NCBI GenBank assembly: GCA_017591395.1
Contig: WEDG01005060.1
Span: forward strand, 1 to 64,000
Source of the DNA: Schistocephalus solidus
Lineage: Eukaryota; Platyhelminthes; Cestoda; Diphyllobothriidea; Diphyllobothriidae
Direction of reading: 5' to 3'
DNA: 64,000 nucleotides
Under the pieces are notes generated by a model. It had not been told where the DNA came from. It did no database searches and worked only from the letters and a program-made list of their open reading frames with translations. Made by a program: the position numbers and the translations under genes. This document shows positions 43,741 to 55,800 of the stretch, one piece after another (position 1 is the stretch's first letter; the number at the start of each line of letters is the position of its first letter).

Positions 43741-45035
43741 TTAGGCTCTCTGTCTATTCGCATCTTGCTAAGAAGGTTACTACTTCTGCGGTACGCCAAC
43801 TAGCAGGCGGCTCCAACTGTCAACCCGTGCAGCCTTGCTTTTTGCGGCACAAAAATTCCATAAAAATAACTGGAGAACAAAACGTTCGGCTGTATTTATA
43901 TCAACTACTCGCGTCCTGGTTTACTTTTAATCCTCGGGCTGCAGTTTTTTCCTCCTTAATAGTCCCATTACCATAAGCCAACTAACGCCGTAGACTGACG
44001 TTCATCACTTCTATTTTTATCACATCTCCCGTAAATACTCAAATATTAGACAAGAAGTTCTTTCTTCACAGTTGCTATTGCAGTGAAAACCGCAAAATAC
44101 TCTCCATGGGTGGAATTAAACTGACCTTAATTTAATCAAGAGGTTACACCCATAAGTGACAAAATTATAAGATCAATGCACTTACCAGCAATTCCTATCT
44201 TTCCATTGGCATAGAAAAATGGGAGTGTTAACTGTAAGCGCTCTCCATTTTAGAAACACTGAGCCGTCAGGGCGCATCTTCACGGACACCTCTATCATAA
44301 ATACAACATGTGGACTGTGAACGTCTACAGGAAGAGGGCTCGGAAAATTCATAGCCTACGTCTAATGAAGGCATGGTCAGGCAGCCGAAGGTCACCAAAG
44401 AGGTCGGTGAAATAGTTAAGGTAGCTACTAACATCAACCACGTTTGACCAAAGGATGCACTACATTTTATACCAAATGTATGATGCTTTATCTAGATCGA
44501 CGCTTATCTCCATGAAACTGCAGTTCACAAGTAGATCGTAGTCGTATATTTTTTTGTTGAAATACTGCCCCTGTGCATTTCTTAGATCAAACTGGCAGTG
44601 CACATGCCGTCAATGACATAGATGGAATGATATCAGCCGTTATGATTTAATTTTTCATTGATAAGTTCTACATAAGCAGTGACAGTCAAACTACCGCTGC
44701 CCACGAGGACCACTTATAGGGTGTCCAAGGCAACTTTCACAATTCGCTCAACCGCATATTTCCTTCAGACGCTTACCATGCGGTGGAATGCTAGAAGAGA
44801 TTGGAAAACGCTCACTTTCCTTGATGTAGGTCTAACAACCTTTAGAATGGTCATATCTATCGTGGCGTATCATGGAAAACAAATGAGATGTGTTTTAATA
44901 TGCCGAGAAAATTGCATTAATAAAGATATGTTGAACAATCTGTTCTTACACTGGACAAAAGGTCTGTGTACAAATAACATGGTCAACGTGGCTTACATAA
45001 AGGCCTGGGATTGTTCCATATGATTGAAGGAATAA
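43741..45035. other. No gene recognised
   Basis: A plus frame of 114 codons at 44,679-45,023 and one of 90 codons at 43,704-43,976 lack family motifs and splice support. No repeat shared with the rest of the window was seen. Confidence 0.4.
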
Positions 45036-47260
45036 GGTTCTTCAATTAAGTTCAATTTATTGGGGGAAACTGGCAAGAGGCTTGGAGTACCCTATATTTA
45101 ACGGTAACTTATGTGCCGGGCAATGGGTTTCAATAGTGCAAATTTGATCATAAAAAATATGACGATTTGGGCATAAGTCTCAAGGGTGCAGCCAAATCTC
45201 GCATCAGTTAGGCTCATTATTGAACAAAAATAGGTTGAGGTTCCATTTAATGTTTTCCAGCGATGGTGACATCACAACATCTACAGTGAAGGTATTCGAT
45301 GTTTTGACTACTCTGACAGAGAAGAAGATTTTGTGTGCATCCAGCCGGCCTGCTGTTTGTGCAGTTTTAATGAGTTGCGCTGGAGAAAATTCAAAGAAAC
45401 CCTCAAATGCCTGGATCAAATTCAATCCCTTCGCAATTAGAAACGTCTGTAGGAGGGAAAGATTTAGATTTGTTAGGCGGGTTGCGTATGGCAATGAACT
45501 TTGTTCCTTAATCATTTTCGTGACTTTCATCTTTTCTCTTTAGAGACAGTTCTGATCTTGAACCGTCCAGGGTCTCTAGATGTGTATAGCCTATTCCAAA
45601 TGCGGCTTGAGACAGGTTCCGAAAATCTTGTCAAAGATACCTTCATCAAAATCTGAAAAGGCTCTCCTAATGTTGTTTAATATGGACATTGTTCTGTTGG
45701 TCACTATCGATTAGTGAAAGATGGTTTTTAATGGTGCTCATCAACACACCAAGGTCCTTTTGGGCTTCCATGTCTTATAAGGTTTCATCGTTGGGAATGT
45801 AGTTTCTACTGTCGGTTGATATGGATGAGTTGCCTAAGCGAAGGTTTGTACACTTAGCGACGTTGAACCGCAAAAGCTGATGACTCGACCACTCCGCCAA
45901 CCGGTTTGGGTTGGTCTGCAGTCCATCTTCGTCGGTAGAGCTCCTAATTACACTCCAGATTTTAATGTCGTCGGCAAAAATTGCATCTTCACACTCTGGA
46001 TCTCTTACACAATCGTCTATATACATTAGGAACAGAATTGGCCTAAGTACTGAACCCTGTGGATACTCACTCTTGACCACAGCAGAAATTGGCCCCTCTT
46101 TGCCGATGTAAACAACCTGGCGTCGACCCACGAGGAAGTTTTAAATCAATCATAGGAGGCTTCCCCTGATTCCTATTCTTTCTAGCTTGTACAACAGTTT
46201 TTGCTGTGGCACTGTGTCAAATTCCTTTTACAAGTCAATGAAAGCGACATGAACCGCGTGCCTACATTAAAGAGCTCGGGTCCCACTCTGCATAGCTTGC
46301 CGAAAATTAGTCGTGCAGGACCTTCCTTCTCGGAAGCCGTGTTGACAGTTTGCTAACAAATTATGAGTCTCTAGGAATTGCACAAATTCACACTTGATGA
46401 TCCTTTCCATAACCTTGCTAAGGATGCCTGTCAAACTCATGGGCCTGTCGTTTGTCACCGACAGTTGACTATCGCCCTTGTATAGGGGAGTTATATGTGC
46501 CCACTTCTAATCGATAGGAAAAGTTTCAGAGTCAAATGAACCTTGTATGAGCACTGACAGAGGCTAAGAAAATTCACTGTCGTATTCCTCGGGAAGCTTG
46601 AGTTAAAGCTCATCCGGTCCGGGAGATTTTGACAACTTTAGCTTCTTTCATTCACGTCGGATCAAAACTTCTGAAAACAGAATTTGGCTAATGCTTGAAG
46701 TTGGCAGGCCCTCTGCAGAGGGACGAAGGACGACTGCGTCATTGTTTTAGACGGAGTGGAAGAACTATGGAAAGAACTCGGCTTTGCCCCTGTTTTCAGG
46801 CATTTTGATGCCCGTGGTAGTCTTTATTAGCGGAATTTGATGCCTAATCCTCGCAGATATATGGAGATAGCTGTAGAATAACTGTTAATTCTTCGTTGTC
46901 TTTTGCTGCAATGTCTTCTCGAAATCCCGGTGCGTTTTAAGGATTAGACTTCTTAGTTTGTTTCTCTGTATTTTGTACATGTTAAAATGTGCGACATATT
47001 AAGACTCGCAGTATTTTATCCACAATGTATTCTTCCTGTTTATTTCCCTTTGCAGATTGCCATCTTGTCATCCAGGACGCTTGTTCGGGTGGACACTCAT
47101 CAGTGGGCAGTGGTTGTCGATGAGCTGTAGAAGAACAATCCCGATCAACACCCAATCTTCATTTACAGTGCCTTAAAACATTGAGGTCTAGTCGAGGTAG
47201 GTAACGTCTGCTCTGTTTTGCTCACTAGCATAATAATAGGTTCTTTGATAAAGTACCTCT
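45036..47260 (-). mobile_element. A-like LINE relic A6, from before the RT to the 3' end
   Basis: Minus-strand blocks in order: EDWVLIGIVLLQLIDNHCPL, REINRKNTLWIKYC, NKLRSLILKTHRDFEKTLQQ, a PLSVLIQGSFDSETFP block, NDRPMSLTGILSKVMERII, NCQHGFREGRSC, SEYPQGSVLRPILFLMYIDDCV, IFADDIKIWSVI (catalytic box FADD intact) and NRLAEWSSHQLLRFN. The last block is LPYATRLTNLNLSLLQ with a FFSVRVVKTSNTF C-terminus. Stops and frameshifts are frequent. The 3' end near 45,040 is CCAATAAATTGAACTTAATTGAAG. It is older than A1 and A2. Confidence 0.8.
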
Positions 47261-47629
47261 TGGGCTCTGTTAATGTTCTTAATAAACAGGAAAAAAACTT
47301 ACGACAAAATCATTATTTCTATAATTAATAAGTTGTATATTTAAGGCCCAGTGTGTCATAGCATTACAAACTTAGTACCACGGTATGAATAAATACAAAT
47401 TGGATTATTGCTGCCATGTGTGAACAACCATCTGAATAGCATAGACGTGTAATATGGTAGGCATATCCGATTCACAACTGCTCGTCGTTTCAAAACTATC
47501 TTTGGAATATATGGTGAACTAGGAAAAATCATTTAAAATATCCTACGGTTAAAACCAGGCCGAGTTCCGGGAGCGCCCAATTTTTTAAAAACTACAGGAG
47601 AAAAAACTGCTTCCCTTAAGAATTAATGT
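47261..47629. other. No feature recognised
   Basis: AT-rich, with no long frame and no repeat identified. Confidence 0.4.
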
Positions 47630-47869
47630 TTAGAGTTTATAGGATTGGTACGATGCAATAAATGGGGCAGCTAACGTAGCCATACAGGTGTACAGACGCC
47701 TGCCTGAGTTTCCAATATGCCCAATGCTGTTGGACGACGATAAGGATGTACCACGGTCTTTGAAAATACCCCGCACCCCCTGCCATCTTCCACAATGGTA
47801 ACGGTCTGTCAACTGAAGCGCCCAATAACGTGGTACTAATCGGTGACCTACCGTGCGTACTGACATCTG

Positions 47870-49127
47870 TGTCGGCTACTGGCATAGAGCACCGTCCTTT
47901 TGTTGACTGCCAGGATTTTTTTATGACATCCATTTCTTCTTCCAGCCTTTTTATGTTTAAAGTCTCAGATTTGGCAAGAAGTCTTTCGAGTGCAAACCTT
48001 TCTGATATAATCTGTAAATATGTCCCTTTTAACCTTGGCTGCAATTTTATTCGCATTCCCCGGTGGCATATGTTCCATAAGCAGTGATGTTTTTTTCAAA
48101 GTTATTTGTTCACATACTTTTTGAACGTTTTCCATACACACGTTTTTGATATATTTAATCCATTTTCACATTTTTATATTTGGAGTTATAGGACGACCTA
48201 GTTCTTGGAGGGTTAAATATATTGTCTTTAAATTGAGATGATAGCAGATTTTTATTTGGAAAATGCTATTTATGTGGAGAGGCTTGGAATATTTCACAGG
48301 GAGGCATGTCGAACTGAGTTTAAGTGAGGAAGCTGTCATTCTTAGTGCTTTAAATGGGGTTGCGGACATTTAAGGTGGGCTAAAAGCACCGGAAATTGAA
48401 TTAATCGACCGTGGGGGAAACTAAGTAGAAGGTGGAGTGGAGGGGCTCTCAGAACTCGACATCTGAGGAGATGAATTAACCGATGCATTAAGCTTACTGG
48501 ACATACGAATAGACTTGTGAATAGCAGACTGAGACGTTGATGATATATTTCACGAAAAAGAACGATTTCTTCGCTCCATTGGTGTAAGATCTCGACAAAG
48601 GAAACATTTTGTCATTTCCAAATAGCGAGAAGTGCGACCTCGTTGAGCAAAGATTGAGTCCACCTAAATTGTTGAAAACAATTTAACTAAGATAGGAGGA
48701 TTCATGCAACGCGAAGAGGGGCGTTTTTTTCCACTATTTTGTAGTTGAAACCAATCGAGTACAAAAAGTTTATAGCAACGTCAACTGAATGGCTGTGTGT
48801 GGGATCATTTTTAAGGAGAAAATTATGAAAACGTTTTTGTCTGTCAAAAGCCTTGCTGGTGCCCAAGTGAACAAGCGAGTCGAGACGTCAGCAATACAGA
48901 GAGGGAACATCATATATGTTACCATGGAACAGGTTACAGAGTATAGCTAAAATATTTTCAAGCTTCATCATGAAGTCGTTGCAGTTCTGAAAAGTTGAAA
49001 GATCTAGCTGTTAAGCTTTAACTATGGGTTGCATATTTGAGTCAATGTTGAGACTACTAGGTGTAAGCAAGCAACCCTTGGGCCTCGAGTCAAGTAGCTT
49101 ACGACGAGTTGAGCTTGTTTGTTTCAT
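47870..49127 (-). pseudogene. Intron-less degenerate copy of an unidentified protein gene (probable processed pseudogene)
   Basis: From ATG at 49,127 one minus-strand frame reads 141 codons with only two stops (MKQTSSTRRKLLDSRPKGCL at the start, then KAFDRQKRFHNFLLKNDP and AINFLYSIGFNYKIVEKNAP). One frameshift near 48,710 leads into NPPILVKLFSTI, VDSIFAQRGRTSRYLEMTKC, FLCRDLTPMERRNRSF, a Ser/Pro/Thr-rich stretch (KLNASVNSSPQMSSSESP), MSATPFKALRMTASSLKLSS and LGRPITPN. Helical sequence then follows (VCEQITLKKTSLLMEHMPPG). A second shift near 48,000 gives SERFALERLLAKSETLN and KRLEEEMDVIKKSW. About seven nonsense codons and two frameshifts are spread over 1.25 kb without introns. No family is recognised. 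A poly(A) tail was not identified. Confidence 0.5.
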
Positions 49128-49309
49128 TTTTCGTCGAAAATATGAGTGGGATACGCAGGGTAAAAAATGCTGATATAGATGTCCAACTGGTCGATATGTA
49201 AACCATAAAAAGGTTACTGCAAAAATCTTATTTTTGAAAATTGATTGTTTTTTTTAAAATTTCAACTTAAATTTTGTGTTCACGTTTTATAATTTTAATT
49301 TTGTACGTG

Positions 49310-49750
49310 GATTTACAAGGATGGCAAGTGAGGCTACGTCGAGTGAAGCAGTGTGAGACTGAATATTTCCAGCTTTTGTAAAATGCAACAAACACAGGTA
49401 TATGTAATTGTTTAAAGGTTAGAAATCCAAAATCTATAAATAATTTAGCCAACAAATACAGCAGGAAACGAAGGCATTCGTTCAAAGTGGCGAACGAGAA
49501 ATGAGAATATGTCAGGTTATCAGTATGAGACTATATAGTTTCACCTTTTGTTTAAGAAAATCACGGCGTGTATGAGCAGTTGACTGAGGGTTAGAAATAC
49601 AAAAAATATCAAATATTAAGCCGATAACGTCAGCAAGAAACGAAGAGATACGTTCAAGATTTGAGATTTCACGTAGCTTTGGAAAATCGACCTACGTGTG
49701 AGAACTGTGTGATATAGCCAAAAAATGCAAAGCAGCGTGATTTCCTGCTG
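49310..49750 (-). repeat. Degenerate tandem repeat, unit about 171 bases
   Basis: Plus-strand landmarks recur: GTGAGACTGAATAT at 49,350, GTATGAGACTATAT about 170 bases later, and GTGAGAACTGTGTGATAT near 49,700. GGTTAGAAATCCAAAATC at 49,418 pairs with GGTTAGAAATACAAAAAAT at 49,589, and CAGCAGGAAACGAAGGCATT with GTCAGCAAGAAACGAAGAGA. About three units are visible, heavily diverged. The block ends where LINE B6 begins. It could be part of the neighbouring pseudogene's parent (reads ECLRFLLYL and VSLRFLLTL on the minus strand) or an unrelated satellite remnant. Confidence 0.5.
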
Positions 49751-49814
49751 CAGAATAACCTTCAGCCACCTGTTTACACCAAAGTGTACCCAGTCAGAGT
49801 TTTGAAGGACAATC

Positions 49815-50380
49815 TGTATTCTTATTTCTTCCTTTGGCACGCACCGTTAAATACCGTCAGTTTTTTTCGGTAAATGCGTTAGCAATCTGGAATAAACTAC
49901 CCAGAAGTATTAAAATTCAGCAAAAATATCCTTTGTTTACGAGAGCTGTCATTAGTTTTCTACATTCAGGACACCTTCCGCGAATTTTGGGTGCTGATTC
50001 TCTGGAAGCTCTTTTCCGTTCTGATGGCGTCCACGGACTCTGAATCCTTTGCCGGACTTCATGCTGAAGGCAATATTGCTGGCTCTGCAGTCCGTAATCG
50101 GGTTATTCCTCAGTCTACAGCTAGCAGCCGCTCGCCGGCATACTTGCTGCTAGTACAGAAGACCAGATCCACAACACCGAAAGAAGAAGTACTACACTGT
50201 GCACCTGTGTCAATACTTCCCTGTCCTAAACTTTAATCTGTTCAACAAGCTGCAGTTTTTTCTCCTGAAAATACCTTAAAGAACGATCAGGAGTTTTTTT
50301 CACTGTCAGCTGGACCCCTTACTGTATATATCCCTTTTGACCTTGCCTGTAAACTGGCAATAAATAAAATAATAATAATA
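49815..50380 (+). mobile_element. LINE family B copy B6, last ~560 bases only
   Basis: It begins at the FLFLPLARTVKYRQFFSV codons and runs through WNKLPRSIKIQQKYPLFTR to CCTTGCCTGTAAACTGGC and (AATA)n. It is almost identical to the 3' end of B1 (20,524-21,092), including the diagnostic GCAGTCCGTAATCGGGTTAT segment that B2, B4 and B5 do not have. B1 and B6 therefore belong to one subfamily. Confidence 0.9.
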
Positions 50381-52320
50381 GTTGGCGAAATGACTGAAGA
50401 GACAGACAACCTCTCCAGCTCCGAGCAAACTAAAATATACAGGGGCTTCAAAAGGAAGTAATTTTCCTAAGCTGTTTATATCCCCATCTAGATTCATCAG
50501 CCAGCTCAGTTCGGAATCAAAAGATGAAAAAGATTTCGTTGCCGGCCAAAAGAACCGGAATGAAGACTGGCTGACTGGCCGACGCCACCAGCGATACTTT
50601 AGTAGTACTGTAGTACTGGCAATATTATTTTTAGGCCTAGGAATGACGAGAATATGCCGGGTCCATCATTGTCAAGGTAAACACCGACCCGACCTTGCCC
50701 TCTGCCCAGGTATCAGTTAGCATTTTTTACTTTTGTGTACCTCAGACTCCTACATTTTTAGCCGATGTTAAAGGCTAACACATACCGTCCAAGCTCCCTT
50801 CGGGCGTCCGGATGGTGGAAGAAGCATTTGTACATCCGAGGACGATATATTGATTCTCCCACGATGGAAAAATATAAAAATGACGAGATTTTGTTTTTCA
50901 CAGGTAACATTGCCAACGTATTGTCTCAAGGACACTGGAGGTCAAAGCATCACTCAGTTCTTACCATCAGCGTTTACGGTGAAATCCAGAAAATATTTCA
51001 GGGTACAATAGGACAGGACATGGTCTCCCTAGAAACTCTTCTAGTTTCTGCTAAGAATCTTGAAAAATGCAGCATCAAGCGACACATGTAGTGACATTTA
51101 CAAAACGTTAGTTTTACCCAAAAGCTTTAATTACCTCCATCTTCAGCAACTATATAACTGCCTATTAGCTAACAAATAACCTAGGACAGGAAACAACCTT
51201 TGATTACCTGTTTGATGGTGACTTTCGCATCAATTACACTGACACTTAACGAAACTGCAAATAGAAGTGTCCAGCTAAACACTGCTCTGGCTTATTAGTG
51301 GAATGTTTAATTTAACCATAGAATGGTCTTCCATGACAGTGCTATAGACGATATCACTACTAAGTAAACATGTCTACCTAAAGATAATGTGTTTACCCAT
51401 CTTTCCTACATTGCCCACACAGAACCAGGATCACTTACTGTTAATTGTCTTTTGGCATTTGTTACCTTTCATCGTCTGAGCAAGTCTACCTTAAAACTCC
51501 ATGGCCGCATTACATACAAATTTCAGAAGCGTTCCGATTAACCTTGGAAATATGCCCAAACATTAGGGTCACCAACTAACGCCCCAATTATCATCTGCAA
51601 CGGAGAATCCGACTCTTTTGTCTTAACGAATAAAAGTAGGATTGCTGAGACTAAATTTTGTCTAACTGACCATTGTCGATAAATTAACTACCTTTATGCC
51701 TTGAACGTTTGATAGCAAGATGTAAGAGACAGCATTAGTTTAGTTGCTTGTTTCCCAAATAATAACTTAATTTTGAGTGGAGTAAAACGTTTCATTCGTA
51801 ATGTACTAAGGAAGACGTTAACCCAATCTTGGGATCATTGCTCTGTTCTTCTTTGGAGAAGCAGTGTTGTCCGGATCTTCCATAATTTTACAGGCCCAGA
51901 GATTGCAAGCGCTAATTCTAATGCCAATTTAACATTATTTTCTTTTGAAAGGGGTTGTACAGCTGACTCATATTCCGAGAAAAGGAAGGAGGAAATATGT
52001 ACAATAGGGCACTCAATTCTCCCATTATACTAGAATAATTGGCAGCTATTCTTAATTTTCAACGGGAAAAACAACTGGGATCATGGGAAAAATAATTTAC
52101 AGTTTATAAGGGAAAGTGGAAGAGTGGCTGGCAGCGATATCTTGGTGAATGTGCACAGACTTGCCGTTATTCAGATGCACTGCATAAGGAATAATATGAA
52201 TTGATTAACGACCATTGTGGTTTAATTGAAATAATCTAGAACCTACAATTAACTCCCCTGCACGATAATTTATGGTACCCATCACGAAATGACGTTAGAA
52301 CATATTCTTTATGAAAAAGG
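50381..52320. other. Mostly unassigned; one 108-codon plus frame and a possible LINE trace
   Basis: The plus frame 50,765-51,091 (ASGWWKKHLYIRGRYIDSPT early, then ILFFTGNIANVLSQGHWRSK) is protein-like in composition but matches nothing I recognise. Around 51,560-51,680 the codons APIIICNGESDSFVLTNKSR resemble the segment preceding the RT of family D and may be a plus-strand LINE relic. Neither is firm. Confidence 0.25.
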
Positions 52321-52600
52321 ATTCATCCGTATCTTTCGATAAAGCACGCTTGTTCTACGTCTCCACTAAACTCACTACAGGTTGGCCTTAGCATCTGCTG
52401 CGGTTTGTAGGCCTGCGTTATGAAACTCTCCTTCGGAGCTCGCCATAATGTGGTTTCCAACACCAAGGTGGAACAGTATGCAAGCGATGGTGTCAGGTAA
52501 GTGAAAAGTGATTCAGAATAATTACTATGGATATCTGTAATCGAGTCAAGATTTTGAAGGAAACGCACGGTGTAGAGTGCTTTCAAGGGCCTTGTTCCGG
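52321..52600 (-). mobile_element. LINE C-terminal relic, minus strand
   Basis: The frame ESLFTYLTPSLAYCSTLVLE corresponds to the LYKMYVRPSLEYCSFLFS block shared by families B and D, and ALYTVRFLQNLDSITD precedes it. It is 87 codons, with no other part of the element found nearby. Confidence 0.45.
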
Positions 52601-52770
52601 ACCAGTTGTTTTATAAGCGGTCGATTGTGTTAGAATACCTCGCTGGTTCAAGAGATTTCCTGGCTGGCACAGACTTCGTGGTGCTGATTCTCATCGTGGC
52701 TTCTCGAGACCCCTCATAAAGCATCGCTAACTGTTGACGTAGCAGGACAAGTTATGTCTACATTATTAAG

Positions 52771-52887
52771 TTTTTTGTACATTTTATCTGCACACATTTT
52801 CATAACTTTATTTCGTTACTAATGTTTGCTTAGACAGTGCCTTGCCGGTGATTACCAAATATAAATTCAAAAAAAATAAATTCTAAA
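52771..52887 (+). mobile_element. LINE family D 3' end fragment (D2)
   Basis: TTTGTACATTTTATCTGCAC, TTTCGTTACTAATGTTTGCT and TAGACAGTGCCTTGCC match the reverse complement of the D1 3' end at 36,915-37,025 nearly base for base. It closes in an AAAAAAAATAAATTC tail. This short 5'-truncated insertion defines the family D 3' terminus. Confidence 0.85.
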
Positions 52888-55800
52888 GGTCTGGTAGAGA
52901 GTTGAACATGACAAGACAACAAGGCCTTTATGTGATCAATAATGGAAGTAGAGGTGTATAAACAGCGCTTTTGAAGTTTCTTCGTAATTTCGTCTGTACT
53001 AGTGATGGAAATGGTGTCACGCATTAAAGAAACTTCAAATATTTAGGAACCTTTCGAAGTGAATGGTTAGGAACAATGTTGCACAGCGTCAAATCAAAGG
53101 AGACGCAGACCGCGAAACTATCTTTTGTTGAGTACTTGCCTTTCTGAGTCAAAGAGGCTATCATTTATAAGCTAATTGTTTGGAATGTTAATCAAATGCA
53201 GCAATATACTTTCAATGGAGTTTGTGGATGGTGGATCCCAGGTACTTGAGCTATAGATTCTCAGAGAGTCTCAGGTACGAGAAAATAAAACCAGGCGGTA
53301 CGGGCACCGATACGAGCTTTCTGGTTCCTTTGTCAATATGACCAGTAATTTGACCATTTTGAAGCGTAACAGAACGATTTCCTTGATTGATCTGTTACTC
53401 CTAGCATGAGATAAGCATAATTTCAAAAATTCTGTCTTGGTAAGTAATTTTTCATCGAAAAAGCATGATGTGTGCCTGATTCAAGAGTTGGGATGGGCTG
53501 AGTGTATAACCCAATATAAGAGTAAAAAGTATTAACGTGAATTATCTAAATCATTTCTATAACTAAATATCTATGGCGTCATATAGACCCGCATACTTAT
53601 TTGGGTTTTGAAGTAGTAAACATGACAAGGAAAGTAATTTTTCTTTTGTAGTAGGGTTTATCGAGCTGGCTTGATTGCGCTCAGCCAGTGCTGGTATGCA
53701 GCCCTAGCAACTATATGCGTTTTTACCGCACCGTAGGCCTACACTCTGCTGCGAAACAACATATCTAGCGTCACGCAGTAAGAACCCTAGCCGTTTTGTT
53801 TTTTTGAAACTGAGCTTATTTAGTAAATGTTATTTTACTTCATCATGGCTGCTTATGCCCCGTCCATCATTGACGACAGCGTCAGCCATGGACCCGAAAG
53901 CTCTTTAGTCATGATTATTAAAAATATGGAGGCATCAGAATAAGTTCTAATGAGTCACTAGAAGTAGAAGCCAAACAACACCAGAAAAATGGATAGTTGT
54001 CAATTTGCCACTTCGAAAATATACTACTTATATATTATTAGGCATGGACTCCATCGACCACGCTTGACCAATATAGAGCTGATAGAGTGGGAAAGTATGA
54101 GTGTTAATAGTCTATTAAGGGATTACGGTTGGGACCCTATTCACAGCACAGGTACTAGCTAAAAGCCCAGACAAGTGCTTCGCGGTTATTCTGCAGCTGT
54201 TTAACACAATTGTGAGGTGTCCGGCTCAGCAGTCAATCCTCCAGCATTTCCGTGTGTGCTTTCTGGTAGATAGTCCAGCTTACAAATTGCTGATTTTAAA
54301 TTTCCTTCGAAAGTAATTGCTAAATTGAAGTAAGTCAGTCTATTTGAATGTTTATAGGGGTAGACTGGAGGTTGGTATGGATATTTGGGCCAACTTCTCT
54401 CAGCCACAGCGAGATAACCGCGTAATATTGATTAAACTTCCAACGTAAACAGAAGAATGATTTATTCTAAGTAAGCGATTAATATCTAAGGAAATTAAAG
54501 AGCAGTAATAGTATTATTTTAACTGGTATAATAATTGCATGGGAATAACTGCTTCTCAGACAGAGTCAGTTAGTTGCTTTTGAAAGGGAACTTCCAGACT
54601 ATGTGGGATAGAAGGATGCTGAAGTGCCAATCGGCCTCAAATATAAATTCTTTCTGAATCCTGAACTGCATGACAAATTTAATGTGCACGAATACACGCG
54701 ATGACTTAAAAATAGGAAGTGTTTGATGGGAAAGCCAAACCACAACATAGTAAAGACTAAGAGTTCTACTTGAAACAACTTAACGTACATTTGCGAATTA
54801 CAGACTGCTTGAGAGGCATGCGCAGAGGTCGGATGCCTTGAGTTTAAACAAGGTTAGCTTTGTCCAACTTTCACGACACTTAGGCAAGAGCGTTCGCCCT
54901 TCTGTGTGCAAATAAATGAAGAAGTATTTGTTTCTGTTATTCGAATGACTGAAATACCGGATACTCTGTGATCCAACTGAAGCCCGCAATCTACTCTTTG
55001 TTAGCCACCGATTCCACAAAATGCATAGGCCCTCCACTGAAGTAGTTTCCATTTATCGAGGGGTAGTATTTACGGGGATGGTATTTTGTTCTGCTCAAAG
55101 GAAGGAGAAGCGTTCTTCACGACAGGTTAATTTGAGGTCTGATCTTTCCAGTAGTGATTTCATCTCAACTTAGTTTCAAGGACTGGAGAGACATTTGCAT
55201 ACGGTCAGTCTTAATTCCGATCCACAACCACATAGGAACTTTAAAAAATGGTTAGTTCCGAAACCAATTTTCTTAACTGTTGCTCATAAGCAACAGTGTA
55301 AATAGCGGACCAATTCATATACAAAATAAAGATTCTTAATCGTACCAAATGAAGGAAAGGGATTATTTTACGTCACCTTTCTCTTTAGGTCCATACCACA
55401 GACCGTCACCGTCAAAGCATTTAGTGACATGCTACGTCAGACACTAAGATAAGGACGATGACTAGGCCGTACTCCAGGCTGGGACACTGTCTCGGGATAT
55501 TATGTGCTTTCAAATGCATTACATACAAGCAAATAAAGAACTCTTAAATGTTACCTAATATCCGTTCATATTGCCGCAGTGGTTCTGCAAGAATTCGAGA
55601 GACGGCTATTTTGGCACGCTACGTTGGCGGCACTATCGGCATTATTGACCGGGACTGAATTTACTATTACAAAGGACGACTAAGTTTGATCATCCAGATC
55701 TACAGATAACGATAGAAGAGAAAGTGGAGGATATAATTACTTTCTCAAATGTTCTCATCTGATGCCACTCCAATGGGTAGCCATCGGCGGTAGTATAAAA

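Noticed and set aside
48654..48667. Splice acceptor CAACAATTTAG within the 47.9-49.1 kb pseudogene, implying introns
   Set aside because: The same frame reads through it upstream with protein-like codons (NPPILVKLFSTI), so a nonsense codon in an intron-less copy explains it better.
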